DNA of 64,000 bases from Pectinophora gossypiella (Eukaryota; Arthropoda; Insecta; Lepidoptera; Gelechiidae). The DNA lies in the NCBI RefSeq assembly GCF_024362695.1, contig NC_065424.1, positions 5,058,786 to 5,122,785 on the forward strand, written 5' to 3'. Shown here piece after piece: positions 10,921 to 18,421 of this stretch (the stretch's first letter is position 1; each line of letters opens with the position of its first letter). A program made the translations under genes and the position numbers. The notes under the pieces were generated by a model, which did no database searches, was not told where the DNA came from, and saw only the letters and a program-made list of their open reading frames with translations.

Positions 10921-11110
10921 ACTTATTGTAGATTTGCCGCAGATGGACGGACAAATGGGGAGCGCTGATGACTCTTACACGATACGAAATTTAAGAAAGC
11001 AGGTCTGAGGGTGCCCAGTTGGGCGCGAACCTCGGCTTAGGGCGTCGTTTGAAGAGTATTGACGAGTGACCGAACGAGTTTTTCTCGACGTGTTTAACTT
11101 TTTTTCCGCA
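10908..11110 (+). repeat. Dispersed repeat, family C
   Basis: Starts TTGACGTGATTTACTTATTG, then GGACAAATGGGGAGCGCTGA and GGTGCCCAGTTGGGCGCGAA. Other copies: 19488, 27355, 44870 and, inverted, 26405-26810. Confidence 0.7.
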
Positions 11111-11679
11111 GATGACATTAACTACTTAGCCGGACAAGCACACACCCCTGCCTACCCCTTCGGTGATATGTGGTTGAGGGTTGAAGTGAATTAAAACTAC
11201 AAAATGATTTGGGTATAGGTACTTATTTGTTTTTTAGGTATAAAAACACTTTATGTTGCTCAGTTGGAGACTGCCTACGGCGAAGAGTTGAGTATTTTGT
11301 TTTTTCTCGTTTTAACCGACTTCAAAATTAGATGTATACCTACAGCGCAAAGTTATATGTTTATATGCGAAAGGTAATATTTACATGGATAGGTACTTCT
11401 GTTATTTTTTCTTGCTTGATGCTTATCATAATCTCGCAAAAGTAAAGTATTTTAGAAGCTTTGACATTTCGGTTCCTTTTTAATTCACTTATTAAAAATA
11501 ACGGAGATTCAATTTCTCTTTTTATGGGTTGTGAACTCGTGAGGTCGATGACCGACTCGACCAATCCTGGTGTCAGGGTTATTATTGTACCGTCAATGGC
11601 GGAGAGTACTTTAGTAAATGATCGATTGATTAAATGAACTTACTTAATTTGTTGTAAGTAAGGTTTCACGAACACGCAC
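11111..11679. other. No gene seen
   Basis: No recognisable exon. The minus-strand frame 11361-11564 has no domain or paralogue in the window. 11560-11600 resembles a repeat tail (CCTGGTGTCAGGGTTATTAT) also seen near 45570. Confidence 0.4.
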
Positions 11680-11775
11680 TGGAGCACCGCAGTGTGGTGA
11701 TGTATGCTCCATACCCCCTTCGGTTGATCGAGAGGATGCCTGTACCCAGGACGTATTTACGTTAGGTATGTAAGT
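11680..11775 (+). repeat. SINE family A, 3' fragment
   Basis: Diverged tail: GCACTGGAGCACCGCAGTGT, GTATGCTCCATACCCCC, ending before paralogue 3's stop codon. It supplies the immediate 3' flank of that gene. Confidence 0.6.
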
Positions 11776-11778
11776 TTT

Positions 11779-12225
11779 CTATCCTAAAAACACAACAAAA
11801 AGTGTATAACCTATAGAAAGTAACGTTAAAGCCGAATAAACTTGTACAGTTTTCGTTAATAACACGTTTCGACTTCTTTCTTCTTCGATTTCTTGATTTT
11901 TCTTCCTTCGAAACACCTTACGGCTTCGAGATCTTATCTGCTCGCCGACTCTATTCAAAATCATTAGCAAATGAATTTGAGGAAAAATACTCAAAAAATT
12001 AACAATCTTGATTAGTTCTGGAAAAAACAAACTTGGTATAAGACCAGCTGCTAGAAAAAAGCCTACAAAAATGGTAGTTATAAACACTTTCTTCGGCAAG
12101 TCTTCAGGGTAAGCATAATTTCCCATTATATAGCTCCAGTGACCTAAAGTTACTATTCTCACAATCCATAAAGAATTTATAAGGGTGGCGGCTAAGACTA
12201 TAAATGCAATAACTCTAAGAACCAT
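11779..12225 (-). CDS. Small four-membrane-segment protein, paralogue 3
   Basis: Intronless, 148 codons. Same plan as paralogue 2: segment 1, then WIVRIVTLGHWSYIMGN and AYPEDLPKK, segment 2 (FITTIFVGFFLAAGLIPSLF), FPELIKIVN, segment 3 with IFPQIHLLMILN, and segment 4 with VQVYSALTLLSIGYTLFVVF. A basic/acidic insert (RSRSRKVFRRKKNQEIEEER, about residues 97-116) between segments 3 and 4 is longer than in the paralogues and is probably cytoplasmic. It is separated from paralogue 2 by about 1.6 kb filled with SINE and family C repeats, so the tandem array was expanded by repeat insertion. Function unknown. Confidence 0.75.
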   Translation of the reverse strand: MVLRVIAFIVLAATLINSLWIVRIVTLGHWSYIMGNYAYPEDLPKKVFITTIFVGFFLAAGLIPSLFFPELIKIVNFLSIFPQIHLLMILNRVGEQIRSRSRKVFRRKKNQEIEEERSRNVLLTKTVQVYSALTLLSIGYTLFVVFLG

Positions 12226-12271
12226 CCTTCGTTATAATTTCTGTTAAATCACTGTATTTACTTAGTACACC

Positions 12272-12305
12272 ATCCGTTACGTTTGAATTTACAGTGGATT
12301 ATAAA
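12272..12305 (-). promoter_or_regulatory. Putative TATA promoter of paralogue 3
   Basis: Minus-strand TATAA at 12299-12303 is followed about 30 bases later by GTAACGGAT (12272-12280). The intervening CTGTAAATTCAAAC block matches the paralogue 2 upstream region with only a few changes. Confidence 0.45.
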
Positions 12306-12448
12306 TGTCGGCATTTCCAGTCTCTTGAAACTATCCATTTTCTTTCTTGATGATTCTTTATAATTGCTGATGGTACATAATTTTTTGCAGTTGGAAAAGC
12401 GGAGTGAAGTATGCCAATTATATTTCATTCATTTTGAATAGGACAAAT

Positions 12449-12877
12449 CTCAATAGGTAGGTTTTTTTTTTTTTTTTTTAATTTTCCCCGAAGGGTAAGG
12501 CAAAGGGAACTATGCCCATACAGCCATGTCTGACGTATTTTTTTTCTTGATGATTAATGAAATGATGAAAGGTGATGATGATGAAACCTAAGCCCCCACC
12601 CTCGGAGTAGACTCCTACTCCGAACCCCAAACGAATTAACTCAAAAGTCCGCATAAACTTTTGAGTTATGAAGCGGCTTCCCGGCACGAAGCGAAAATAG
12701 GCAGATACACTTTGTTTATTGAATACTCCAATATAATAACACTCGCGAATGTCTTCCGACTAACTTAATGCGATCATTAACCACAAAACACCACTTCGTA
12801 TTAATTATTTAGATTACTCAATGAAGAAAGCAACTGTCCCGTTCCCGTTTCCCGCCGAAAAGCCTCAATAGGTAGGT
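12449..12877 (-). mobile_element. SINE-like retroposon (family P) with 14-bp target duplication
   Basis: The element 12463-12863 (401 bp) lies in minus orientation with its poly(A) seen as a T run at 12463-12479. It is flanked by perfect CTCAATAGGTAGGT at 12449-12462 and 12864-12877. Sister copies: 55430-55835 and the interrupted 56328-62691, plus a partial copy at 54102-54255. The body contains GGAGTAGGAGTCTACTCCGA. No tRNA boxes recognised, and the minus-strand frame 12478-12687 is a chance frame shared by copies. Confidence 0.85.
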
Positions 12878-13494
12878 ATTTTGATTTCAGGATTTCAACA
12901 TCAACAACACTGAAAGAAGTAGCCAAAAGAATCATTAGCCCATACAGCCAAGTGTAATAAATGTATTTGATAAATGATGCCGTTTTTCTTTTTCAATCTT
13001 AAATGCACTTGTTATAACTTTCAGTTTTCAATCGAAATGAAAATGTAAATGACGAGATGTTAATATTAATAATTTGTTGAACAAAAATGTATATATTTCT
13101 TTTTCTTAAAAATGTATATTCGTGCCTATCTTTGTAAATGTATATTTTCAGTGTTGTCAATGTAATAAAAAAATTTAAATGGTAGAACTTTTTGAAAAAA
13201 CTTTTCATTTTAATTAATTGTTTGATATGTTTGTTATTGAAAATATTGTTTGATATTTTATATGAGGTTATATAATTTATCAACTTCTTTTTGTCTGTAA
13301 ATTATCTTTCTACATTTATTAGAGGATATTTGGTAGTTTTTAAAATTTTACACGTCGCTCACACGCCATGACTTGAAAAATATTGACAGCTATCGTGTGA
13401 TGTGTTTGCATTGTGCCGATTTTTATTGTAATTTTGGCTTGTAATCCCTACATAATCCTCAATTTTGGAAATCCATGAGATAAAACACACCAAG
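12878..13494 (+). other. Upstream region of the Rpt6 gene with a minimal upstream ORF
   Basis: AT-rich, with no TATA box recognised. The leader just before the gene contains ATG AGA TAA at 13475-13483, a two-codon upstream ORF ending 11 bases before the start codon. It may modestly reduce initiation (inference). Confidence 0.5.
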
Positions 13495-14706
13495 ATGACT
13501 TTAACGTCGAAGATGGAAGTGGACCAGGCGAAGGGAGAGGGTTTCCGGCCGTACTACATCACCAAGATTGAAGAGCTCCAGTTGATCGTCGCCGAGAAGT
13601 CTCAGAATCTTCGTCGTCTACAAGCCCAGAGAAATGAACTTAACGCTAAAGTACGTATGCTCCGCGAGGAGCTGCAGCTCCTTCAAGAGCAGGGCTCATA
13701 CGTCGGCGAAGTCGTCAAACCTATGGACAAAAAGAAGGTTCTAGTAAAAGTGCATCCCGAAGGTAAATTCGTCGTAGACTTGGACAAAAACGTGGACATC
13801 AACGACGTGACCGCCAACTGCCGCGTCGCATTGCGAAATGAGAGCTACACTCTGCATAAAATTCTACCAAACAAAGTTGATCCCTTGGTTTCCCTTATGA
13901 TGGTTGAAAAGGTGCCCGATTCTACTTACGAGATGGTTGGTGGTTTGGATAAGCAAATTAAGGAGATTAAAGAAGTTATTGAACTGCCTGTGAAGCACCC
14001 AGAGTTGTTTGACGCCTTAGGTATTGCCCAGCCCAAAGGAGTGTTGTTGTATGGACCCCCTGGAACTGGCAAGACCCTGCTGGCTCGTGCTGTTGCTCAC
14101 CACACCGAGTGCACCTTCATCCGAGTGTCTGGCTCTGAGCTGGTACAGAAATTCATTGGTGAAGGCAGTCGTATGGTAAGAGAATTGTTCGTAATGGCTA
14201 GAGAGCATGCTCCTTCTATCATCTTTATGGATGAAATCGACTCCATCGGTTCATCTCGTATTGAATCTGGCAGTGGAGGAGATTCTGAAGTACAAAGAAC
14301 CATGTTGGAACTATTGAATCAGCTGGACGGTTTTGAAGCAACAAAAAATATCAAAGTCATTATGGCAACTAACAGAATTGACATTCTTGATCCCGCTCTG
14401 CTTAGGCCTGGCCGTATTGACAGGAAGATCGAGTTCCCCCCTCCAAATGAGGAAGCCCGTTTGGATATCTTGAAGATTCACTCCCGTAAGATGAATCTGA
14501 CTAGAGGAATCAACCTTCGGAAGATAGCAGAGTTGATGCCTGGGGCATCCGGTGCTGAAGTGAAGGGTGTTTGCACTGAAGCTGGAATGTACGCTCTCCG
14601 CGAACGTAGAGTCCACGTCACTCAGGAGGACTTTGAAATGGCCGTAGCTAAAGTCATGCAGAAGGACTCTGAGAAGAACATGTCTATCAAGAAACTCTGG
14701 AAGTAG
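13495..14706 (+). CDS. Rpt6: 26S proteasome regulatory subunit 8 (AAA ATPase Rpt6)
   Basis: Encodes a 403-residue ATPase of the 19S regulatory particle base, which unfolds ubiquitinated substrates and threads them into the 20S proteasome in cytosol and nucleus. Visible parts: N-terminal coiled coil (SKIEEL-type, EELQLIVAEKSQNLRRLQAQ, then RMLREELQLLQEQGSY), an OB-fold region (VHPEGKFVVDLDKN), and the AAA domain with Walker A GPPGTGKT (187-194), Walker B IIFMDEID (242-249), and the arginine-finger region RPGRIDRK after DPALL. The C-terminus KKLWK lacks an HbYX motif, as expected for this subunit. Length and sequence are standard for PSMC5. The start is ATG 13495 (CACACCAAGATGACT); the frame extends upstream only from a TTG. 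It is one uninterrupted exon with no poly(A) relic. A variant poly(A) signal ATTAAA lies at 14758-14763. It looks functional and is not a decayed retrocopy. Confidence 0.97.
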   Translation: MTLTSKMEVDQAKGEGFRPYYITKIEELQLIVAEKSQNLRRLQAQRNELNAKVRMLREELQLLQEQGSYVGEVVKPMDKKKVLVKVHPEGKFVVDLDKNVDINDVTANCRVALRNESYTLHKILPNKVDPLVSLMMVEKVPDSTYEMVGGLDKQIKEIKEVIELPVKHPELFDALGIAQPKGVLLYGPPGTGKTLLARAVAHHTECTFIRVSGSELVQKFIGEGSRMVRELFVMAREHAPSIIFMDEIDSIGSSRIESGSGGDSEVQRTMLELLNQLDGFEATKNIKVIMATNRIDILDPALLRPGRIDRKIEFPPPNEEARLDILKIHSRKMNLTRGINLRKIAELMPGASGAEVKGVCTEAGMYALRERRVHVTQEDFEMAVAKVMQKDSEKNMSIKKLWK

Positions 14707-14770
14707 ACTTATCTTTGTATCTTACATTTATCTATATAGAATATAATTTTGCTTTGTATTAAATTGTTGT

Positions 14771-14995
14771 TTCAATTTTGATCTCCCTTGTAAGAATGTT
14801 TCATCATGTCCCTAGCATTATCCCGTTTTTCACATTGTACACTCACCTAACCCAAACATTTCACAAGTCCTGTGTTTTACAGAAGGGACTGCCTGTCTGA
14901 CTTTCCGACCTGTGACAGGAAAAACAGGTTAGGTCACATACCTCCGAAAATTGCTTTTCTCTGGAATGTGGAAGAATATCTTACCTTAACCCCAT
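14771..14995 (-). repeat. SINE family C fragment
   Basis: Shares CCCTAGCATTATCCCGTTTT, CTGCCTGTCTGACxTTCC and AGGTTAGGTCACATACCTCC with the full element at 49572-49870. It lies directly 3' of the Rpt6 poly(A) signal. The tRNA head is missing. Confidence 0.65.
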
Positions 14996-15089
14996 ACCCT
15001 TGTAAGAATGTTTAAAGTTCAAATATATATATTGTATTGAATACTATCTAATAAGAATCTTAATACCAGATCATTGCAAACGAAAAAAT

Positions 15090-15290
15090 ACACTAATACA
15101 TACATACATAAACTCACGCCCGTAATCCCAAATGGGGTGGGCACAGCCACAAGTAATCAAAGACAACTTGCAGCCACTGTTGATACGAAATCGTAAGATG
15201 GAGATGATGAACCTTATGGTGATAAGGGATTAGCCTATCGCCCATAACATTAGTCCATCATGTTAGAGGACACTAATACGAGTTATGAAA
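15090..15290. repeat. LINE 3' end-like repeat
   Basis: CATACATACATAAACTCACG marks the simple tail of the RTE-like LINE in minus orientation. The following block (GTGGGCACAGCCACAAGTAA) is a further dispersed tail. No gene. Confidence 0.5.
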
Positions 15291-15692
15291 ATAAAATAAA
15301 TCTTACAGAATTACCATTTAATTTGAAAGTCATTACATCACACATTTTAAAATTAAATACAATAGCAAAATCGAATTAATATATTAAAAATATAAAACAG
15401 ACTTTTAATTATGCTTGACATAATGAAGACTATTTTTTCAATATAAATACCAGCACACAGGTAAAATAATATATGGCAGTGGCCTACTTTGGCGATTTTT
15501 AGTTATTATTATGACAGATAGGGTGCATTAGAATTGCAACGCAGCTGCAAAACTGCTACTAAAGCCTCTTCTTCACTAGGTGACATTTTTGACACCTGGC
15601 GATATAGAACGGTAGGTATTGGATGGAGACGCCAGACTTTACACGACATTTTCATTTGTATTAAGAACCCGGTATTATGTGTTTTAATTACT

Positions 15693-16190
15693 GAGGGGTT
15701 GATCCAGAATTTCAGACCATTATTCTGATATCAAGTGAAATTTTCCGTCGGAAAATGCATGTTCCTTATTGTGTTTTTTTTTATTATTTTCTATTCTATA
15801 CTTTTGCGATGGAAAATTCAACTTGATATTAACTCGGAATAATGAACAGAATCATCCCCCTCAGTATTCGTTACGATGTCACTTACACCCCATACAAGTA
15901 CATACTATAATAGCCATACAAGTACATTAGGGTGTTAGTGACATCGTAACTAACACTGAGGGATGATTCTGGCCACGATTCTGAGTTGATACCAAGTGGA
16001 ATTTTCCGTCACAAAAGTATGGAACTAAAAATAATTAAAATACACCAAACATTTCATGAATGCAGTTTCTGAATAAATTTCATGAATTTTCCTACAGGAA
16101 ATTCCACTTGATATTGACTCAGAATAATGAACCGAATCATCCCCCTCAATATTCGTTACGATGTCACTAACACCCTGTATTGTCATAAAT
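15693..16190. mobile_element. Fold-back MITEs, family H2, two copies
   Basis: Copies at about 15693-15900 and 15925-16183. Arms: GTGTTAGTGACATCGTAAC, GAxxxTGAGGGxATGATTC and GATATCAAGTGGAATTTTCC, with complementary arms after an AT-rich centre. Also found at 20755-21430 (interrupted by a SINE), 25378-25547, 30609-30672, 53185-53687 and 63886-63975. Confidence 0.75.
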
Positions 16191-16865
16191 ATAGTTGTAG
16201 CGTCGTGCGAAGTCTGGTCTGGTGATATCGTCCGATGTTTTTGACGGGGGCACCACTAGACAGATAGTCTACTGGGGGCGAGGCTTATGTTTTATAACTT
16301 TTCGAGTGAATAATGCAACATGCAAATCTACAGTAATTTTTAAGGTGTTCAAAAAATGCCAGCAAGCATAGCCAGTTGTGACACAGTTTGTTCTTGCACC
16401 GAAATAGCTTGGTGGCTGCAGAATTACAGCTACCCGGCAGTTGGAATGCCGCTCGTCAACTCTTATACCACGTTTATGGAGACGCGGAGTGTAGTAAATA
16501 CAATACAAATCCAGAAGAGGGTAGTTCTTCAAACACCGGAAGTCAAAATCTTACAATCAAAATCGTACGTATCTCGTCAACTTACGTAAGTTCTAACTGG
16601 ACATTTGCAAAAAGACAAAAGAATATAAGATGTTTTTGTGTTAACGGTAATGATACTGACATCCGACGTTGGAAGATCAACCTAAGACGTAAACTGCGGG
16701 TCTCTGTAACGAGGATTTAGGGCGTAAGTACATGGATCACCAGAGTAAACCGGGACAGACTAGTCACTCACTATAGGTAACTATGCTCGCCGTTCAGCGC
16801 TGTGATTCACGTCAAAAGTTTGAAAAGTTTGCCGATTCGAGCAACCGCCAACATAATTTGCCTGT
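16191..16865. other. Unidentified stretch with overlapping open frames
   Basis: Two plus-strand frames (16356-16589, 16388-16720) and one minus-strand frame (16269-16532) overlap, and none shows a domain I recognise. Together they suggest the remnant of a transposon coding region rather than a gene. Confidence 0.35.
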
Positions 16866-17105
16866 AAGGCTATCATGCGCAACGCGATAAAATCTTATCA
16901 CGGTAATTTTATCGATTCTGACGATATAATTATGTCGTATTGTCGATTGGTGCTAATGTGAACTCAAGTCATGTTGTTCTTTCAAAATACGAACAAAATC
17001 ACGTGGCACGCATGTTAGGGAAAAAAACAAACTTATCGACCTCGACAAAATTTATTGGATCGATCGATAATTTTATCACGTTGCGCATTGTTAGCCCTGC
17101 TGGAC
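16866..17105. mobile_element. MITE with about 25-bp terminal inverted repeats
   Basis: Left GGCTATCATGCGCAACGCGA plus TAAAAT pairs with right ATTTTATCACGTTGCGCATTGTTAGCC. The centre is AT-rich. Only this copy seen in the window. Confidence 0.6.
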
Positions 17106-17787
17106 TAAAAGTAGTTCTATCTCTTTCTTGCACTTATTGCAACTACTTTAGGAGCTAGCGAAATAAAATTAAGGTAAGTTTACGTGCGCCCGAATAGGCG
17201 CCATATTTCAACAATTATATCAAAACATTGCTGTTGGAGATTGTTTTATATTACAACCTAAAAGAAAATGAAAGTAGGTACCTACCTGAATACCCGTATC
17301 TGTTTTACTGCGTAGTACCTAATTAGATCACTGCTCGAAATATTACATGTTAACAGTGGCAGCTCTAGCAAAATGTTTAAGTGGCGCGAGACCTCAAATT
17401 GGCACCCCTCAGCCACTTAAATTAAAAAAAAAAATTACGTTAAAGTTTACGGGCACCCGGTATGGCCAATCTAACCCGATGATGTTAGTTTGCGGCCAGG
17501 GTGAAGCAGTCTTGCTTGATTTTGGCGCCCCCACCATTTCGGCGCCCGGTGCGGTGGCACCCCTCGCACCGCCATAGGGCCGCCACTGCATGTTAAAATT
17601 CACATAATAATAAAATTTAATATTACTTACACACTTATATTAAAAATAATACCTAAGTAAACATTACATTTATTGATCTTTAAGGCACTTGAATTAAAAA
17701 AGGAACTGATTTTTTTTACCGAAAATTACCCTATAGAAAAAACGCAGCGCTTATCCGCTGCGTCAGCGTCTTGCAATAACTGGGGAC
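17106..17787. other. No gene supported
   Basis: 17340-17590 is a GC-richer block (GGCGCCCCCACCATTTCGGC) with open frames on both strands and no recognisable product. It looks like a repeat fragment. The rest is AT-rich. Confidence 0.4.
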
Positions 17788-18037
17788 TTAAAAAGGCCAC
17801 ATTACATCAATTCATCTAAAAACATTAGCGCAAAACTTTATACCAATTGAAGTGGGCAAAGATACATCCATCGCAAGACGAACTAAGTACCCACACCTCA
17901 CTGACGTTTCTGTTAGACCAGCGTGATAGGTGGTGATCCGTATCGCCGTCTATAATGATCCATTCGACTGTGTGAAAACAGCACGTGAAATAAATTAACA
18001 AATCATTGGTGCAAGTCTGGTACCTTAACCCTGTTCA

Positions 18038-18203
18038 GTAAGGCCAGACGCGCACTACGAGTTTTTCGCCACGTAACAGTTTCAAATTGTATTGCGCGCA
18101 TTTGACGGAAGAGCCGCCGCAGCGGCGCAGTATTACAGTGCGACATTATGCCGCTGCTTTTTTCCGCCGCGCGGCGAAAAACTCGTAGTGCGCGCGTGGC
18201 TTG
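18038..18203. mobile_element. MITE with GCGCGCACTACGAG inverted repeats
   Basis: GCCAGACGCGCACTACGAGT plus TTTTCGCC on the left pairs with GGCGAAAAACTCGTAGTGCG plus CGCGTGGC on the right. Nested within the split H1 copy and GC-rich inside. Confidence 0.75.
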
Positions 18204-18263
18204 ATTTGACATTTGCGAATATAAATATAAAAAGTGTCAAATAGCAATATTGTTTTTTTTTTT

Positions 18264-18269
18264 TTTAAT
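18264..18269 (-). terminator. Putative poly(A) signal (ATTAAA) of the receptor gene
   Basis: First poly(A)-type hexamer about 40 bases after the receptor stop codon, followed by an A run on the minus strand. It lies inside MITE-derived sequence. Confidence 0.4.
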
Positions 18270-18307
18270 TAAATGTTTTGCATGTGGCCTTTTTAGATCC
18301 TCTGATG

Positions 18308-18421
18308 TTATTGCTGTTCATCAGCGTTGACGATTTGTTCGTGGTCGTCGGTTACGATCAAGTGCGAAGCTGTCGCGGGCGCGTCCATAGGTGGGACGTT
18401 TATCACCAACCCTGCCGTACC
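18308..18421 (-). CDS. VgR: VgR last exon: end of cytoplasmic tail
   Basis: Acceptor TTTACAG ends at 18422. The frame GTAGLVINVPPMDAPATASH continues to an acidic end DDHEQIVNADEQQ and TAA at 18308. Phase 0, matching the preceding exon. The other two frames stop early or give unlikely arginine-rich peptides. Confidence 0.75.
   Translation of the reverse strand, partial: GTAGLVINVPPMDAPATASHLIVTDDHEQIVNADEQQ

Larger units (their letters stand above)
17788..18305. mobile_element. MITE H1 copy split by other insertions
   Basis: Left end TTAAAAAGGCCACATTACAT at 17788-17830 and right end GCATGTGGCCTTTTTAGATC at about 18285-18305 are the two ends of an H1 hairpin, with a 166-bp MITE (18038-18203) and other sequence between. 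The right end stops three bases before the receptor's stop codon, so the receptor 3' UTR is largely MITE sequence. Confidence 0.6.

Noticed and set aside
12478..12687. Coding frame MPGSRFITQKFMRTF (also at 55383 and 62507)
   Set aside because: Recurs because it lies within retroposon family P; no conservation beyond the repeat and the copies differ by indels.
13465..13494. Ten extra codons upstream of the Rpt6 ATG
   Set aside because: The extension starts at TTG, not ATG; the conserved N-terminus MTLTSKMEVD begins at 13495.
14017..14616. Minus-strand open frames opposite Rpt6
   Set aside because: Shadow frames of a strongly conserved coding sequence; no domains or splice support.
16269..16720. 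Protein-coding gene
   Set aside because: Overlapping frames on both strands with no domain, splice sites or start context.
18003..18212. Arginine-rich minus-strand frame
   Set aside because: Falls within the inverted-repeat MITE at 18038-18203.
18310..18421. Alternative arginine-rich reading of the last VgR exon
   Set aside because: The alternative frame does not connect in phase; phase 0 from the FLNPMQ exon gives the acidic tail and a stop.
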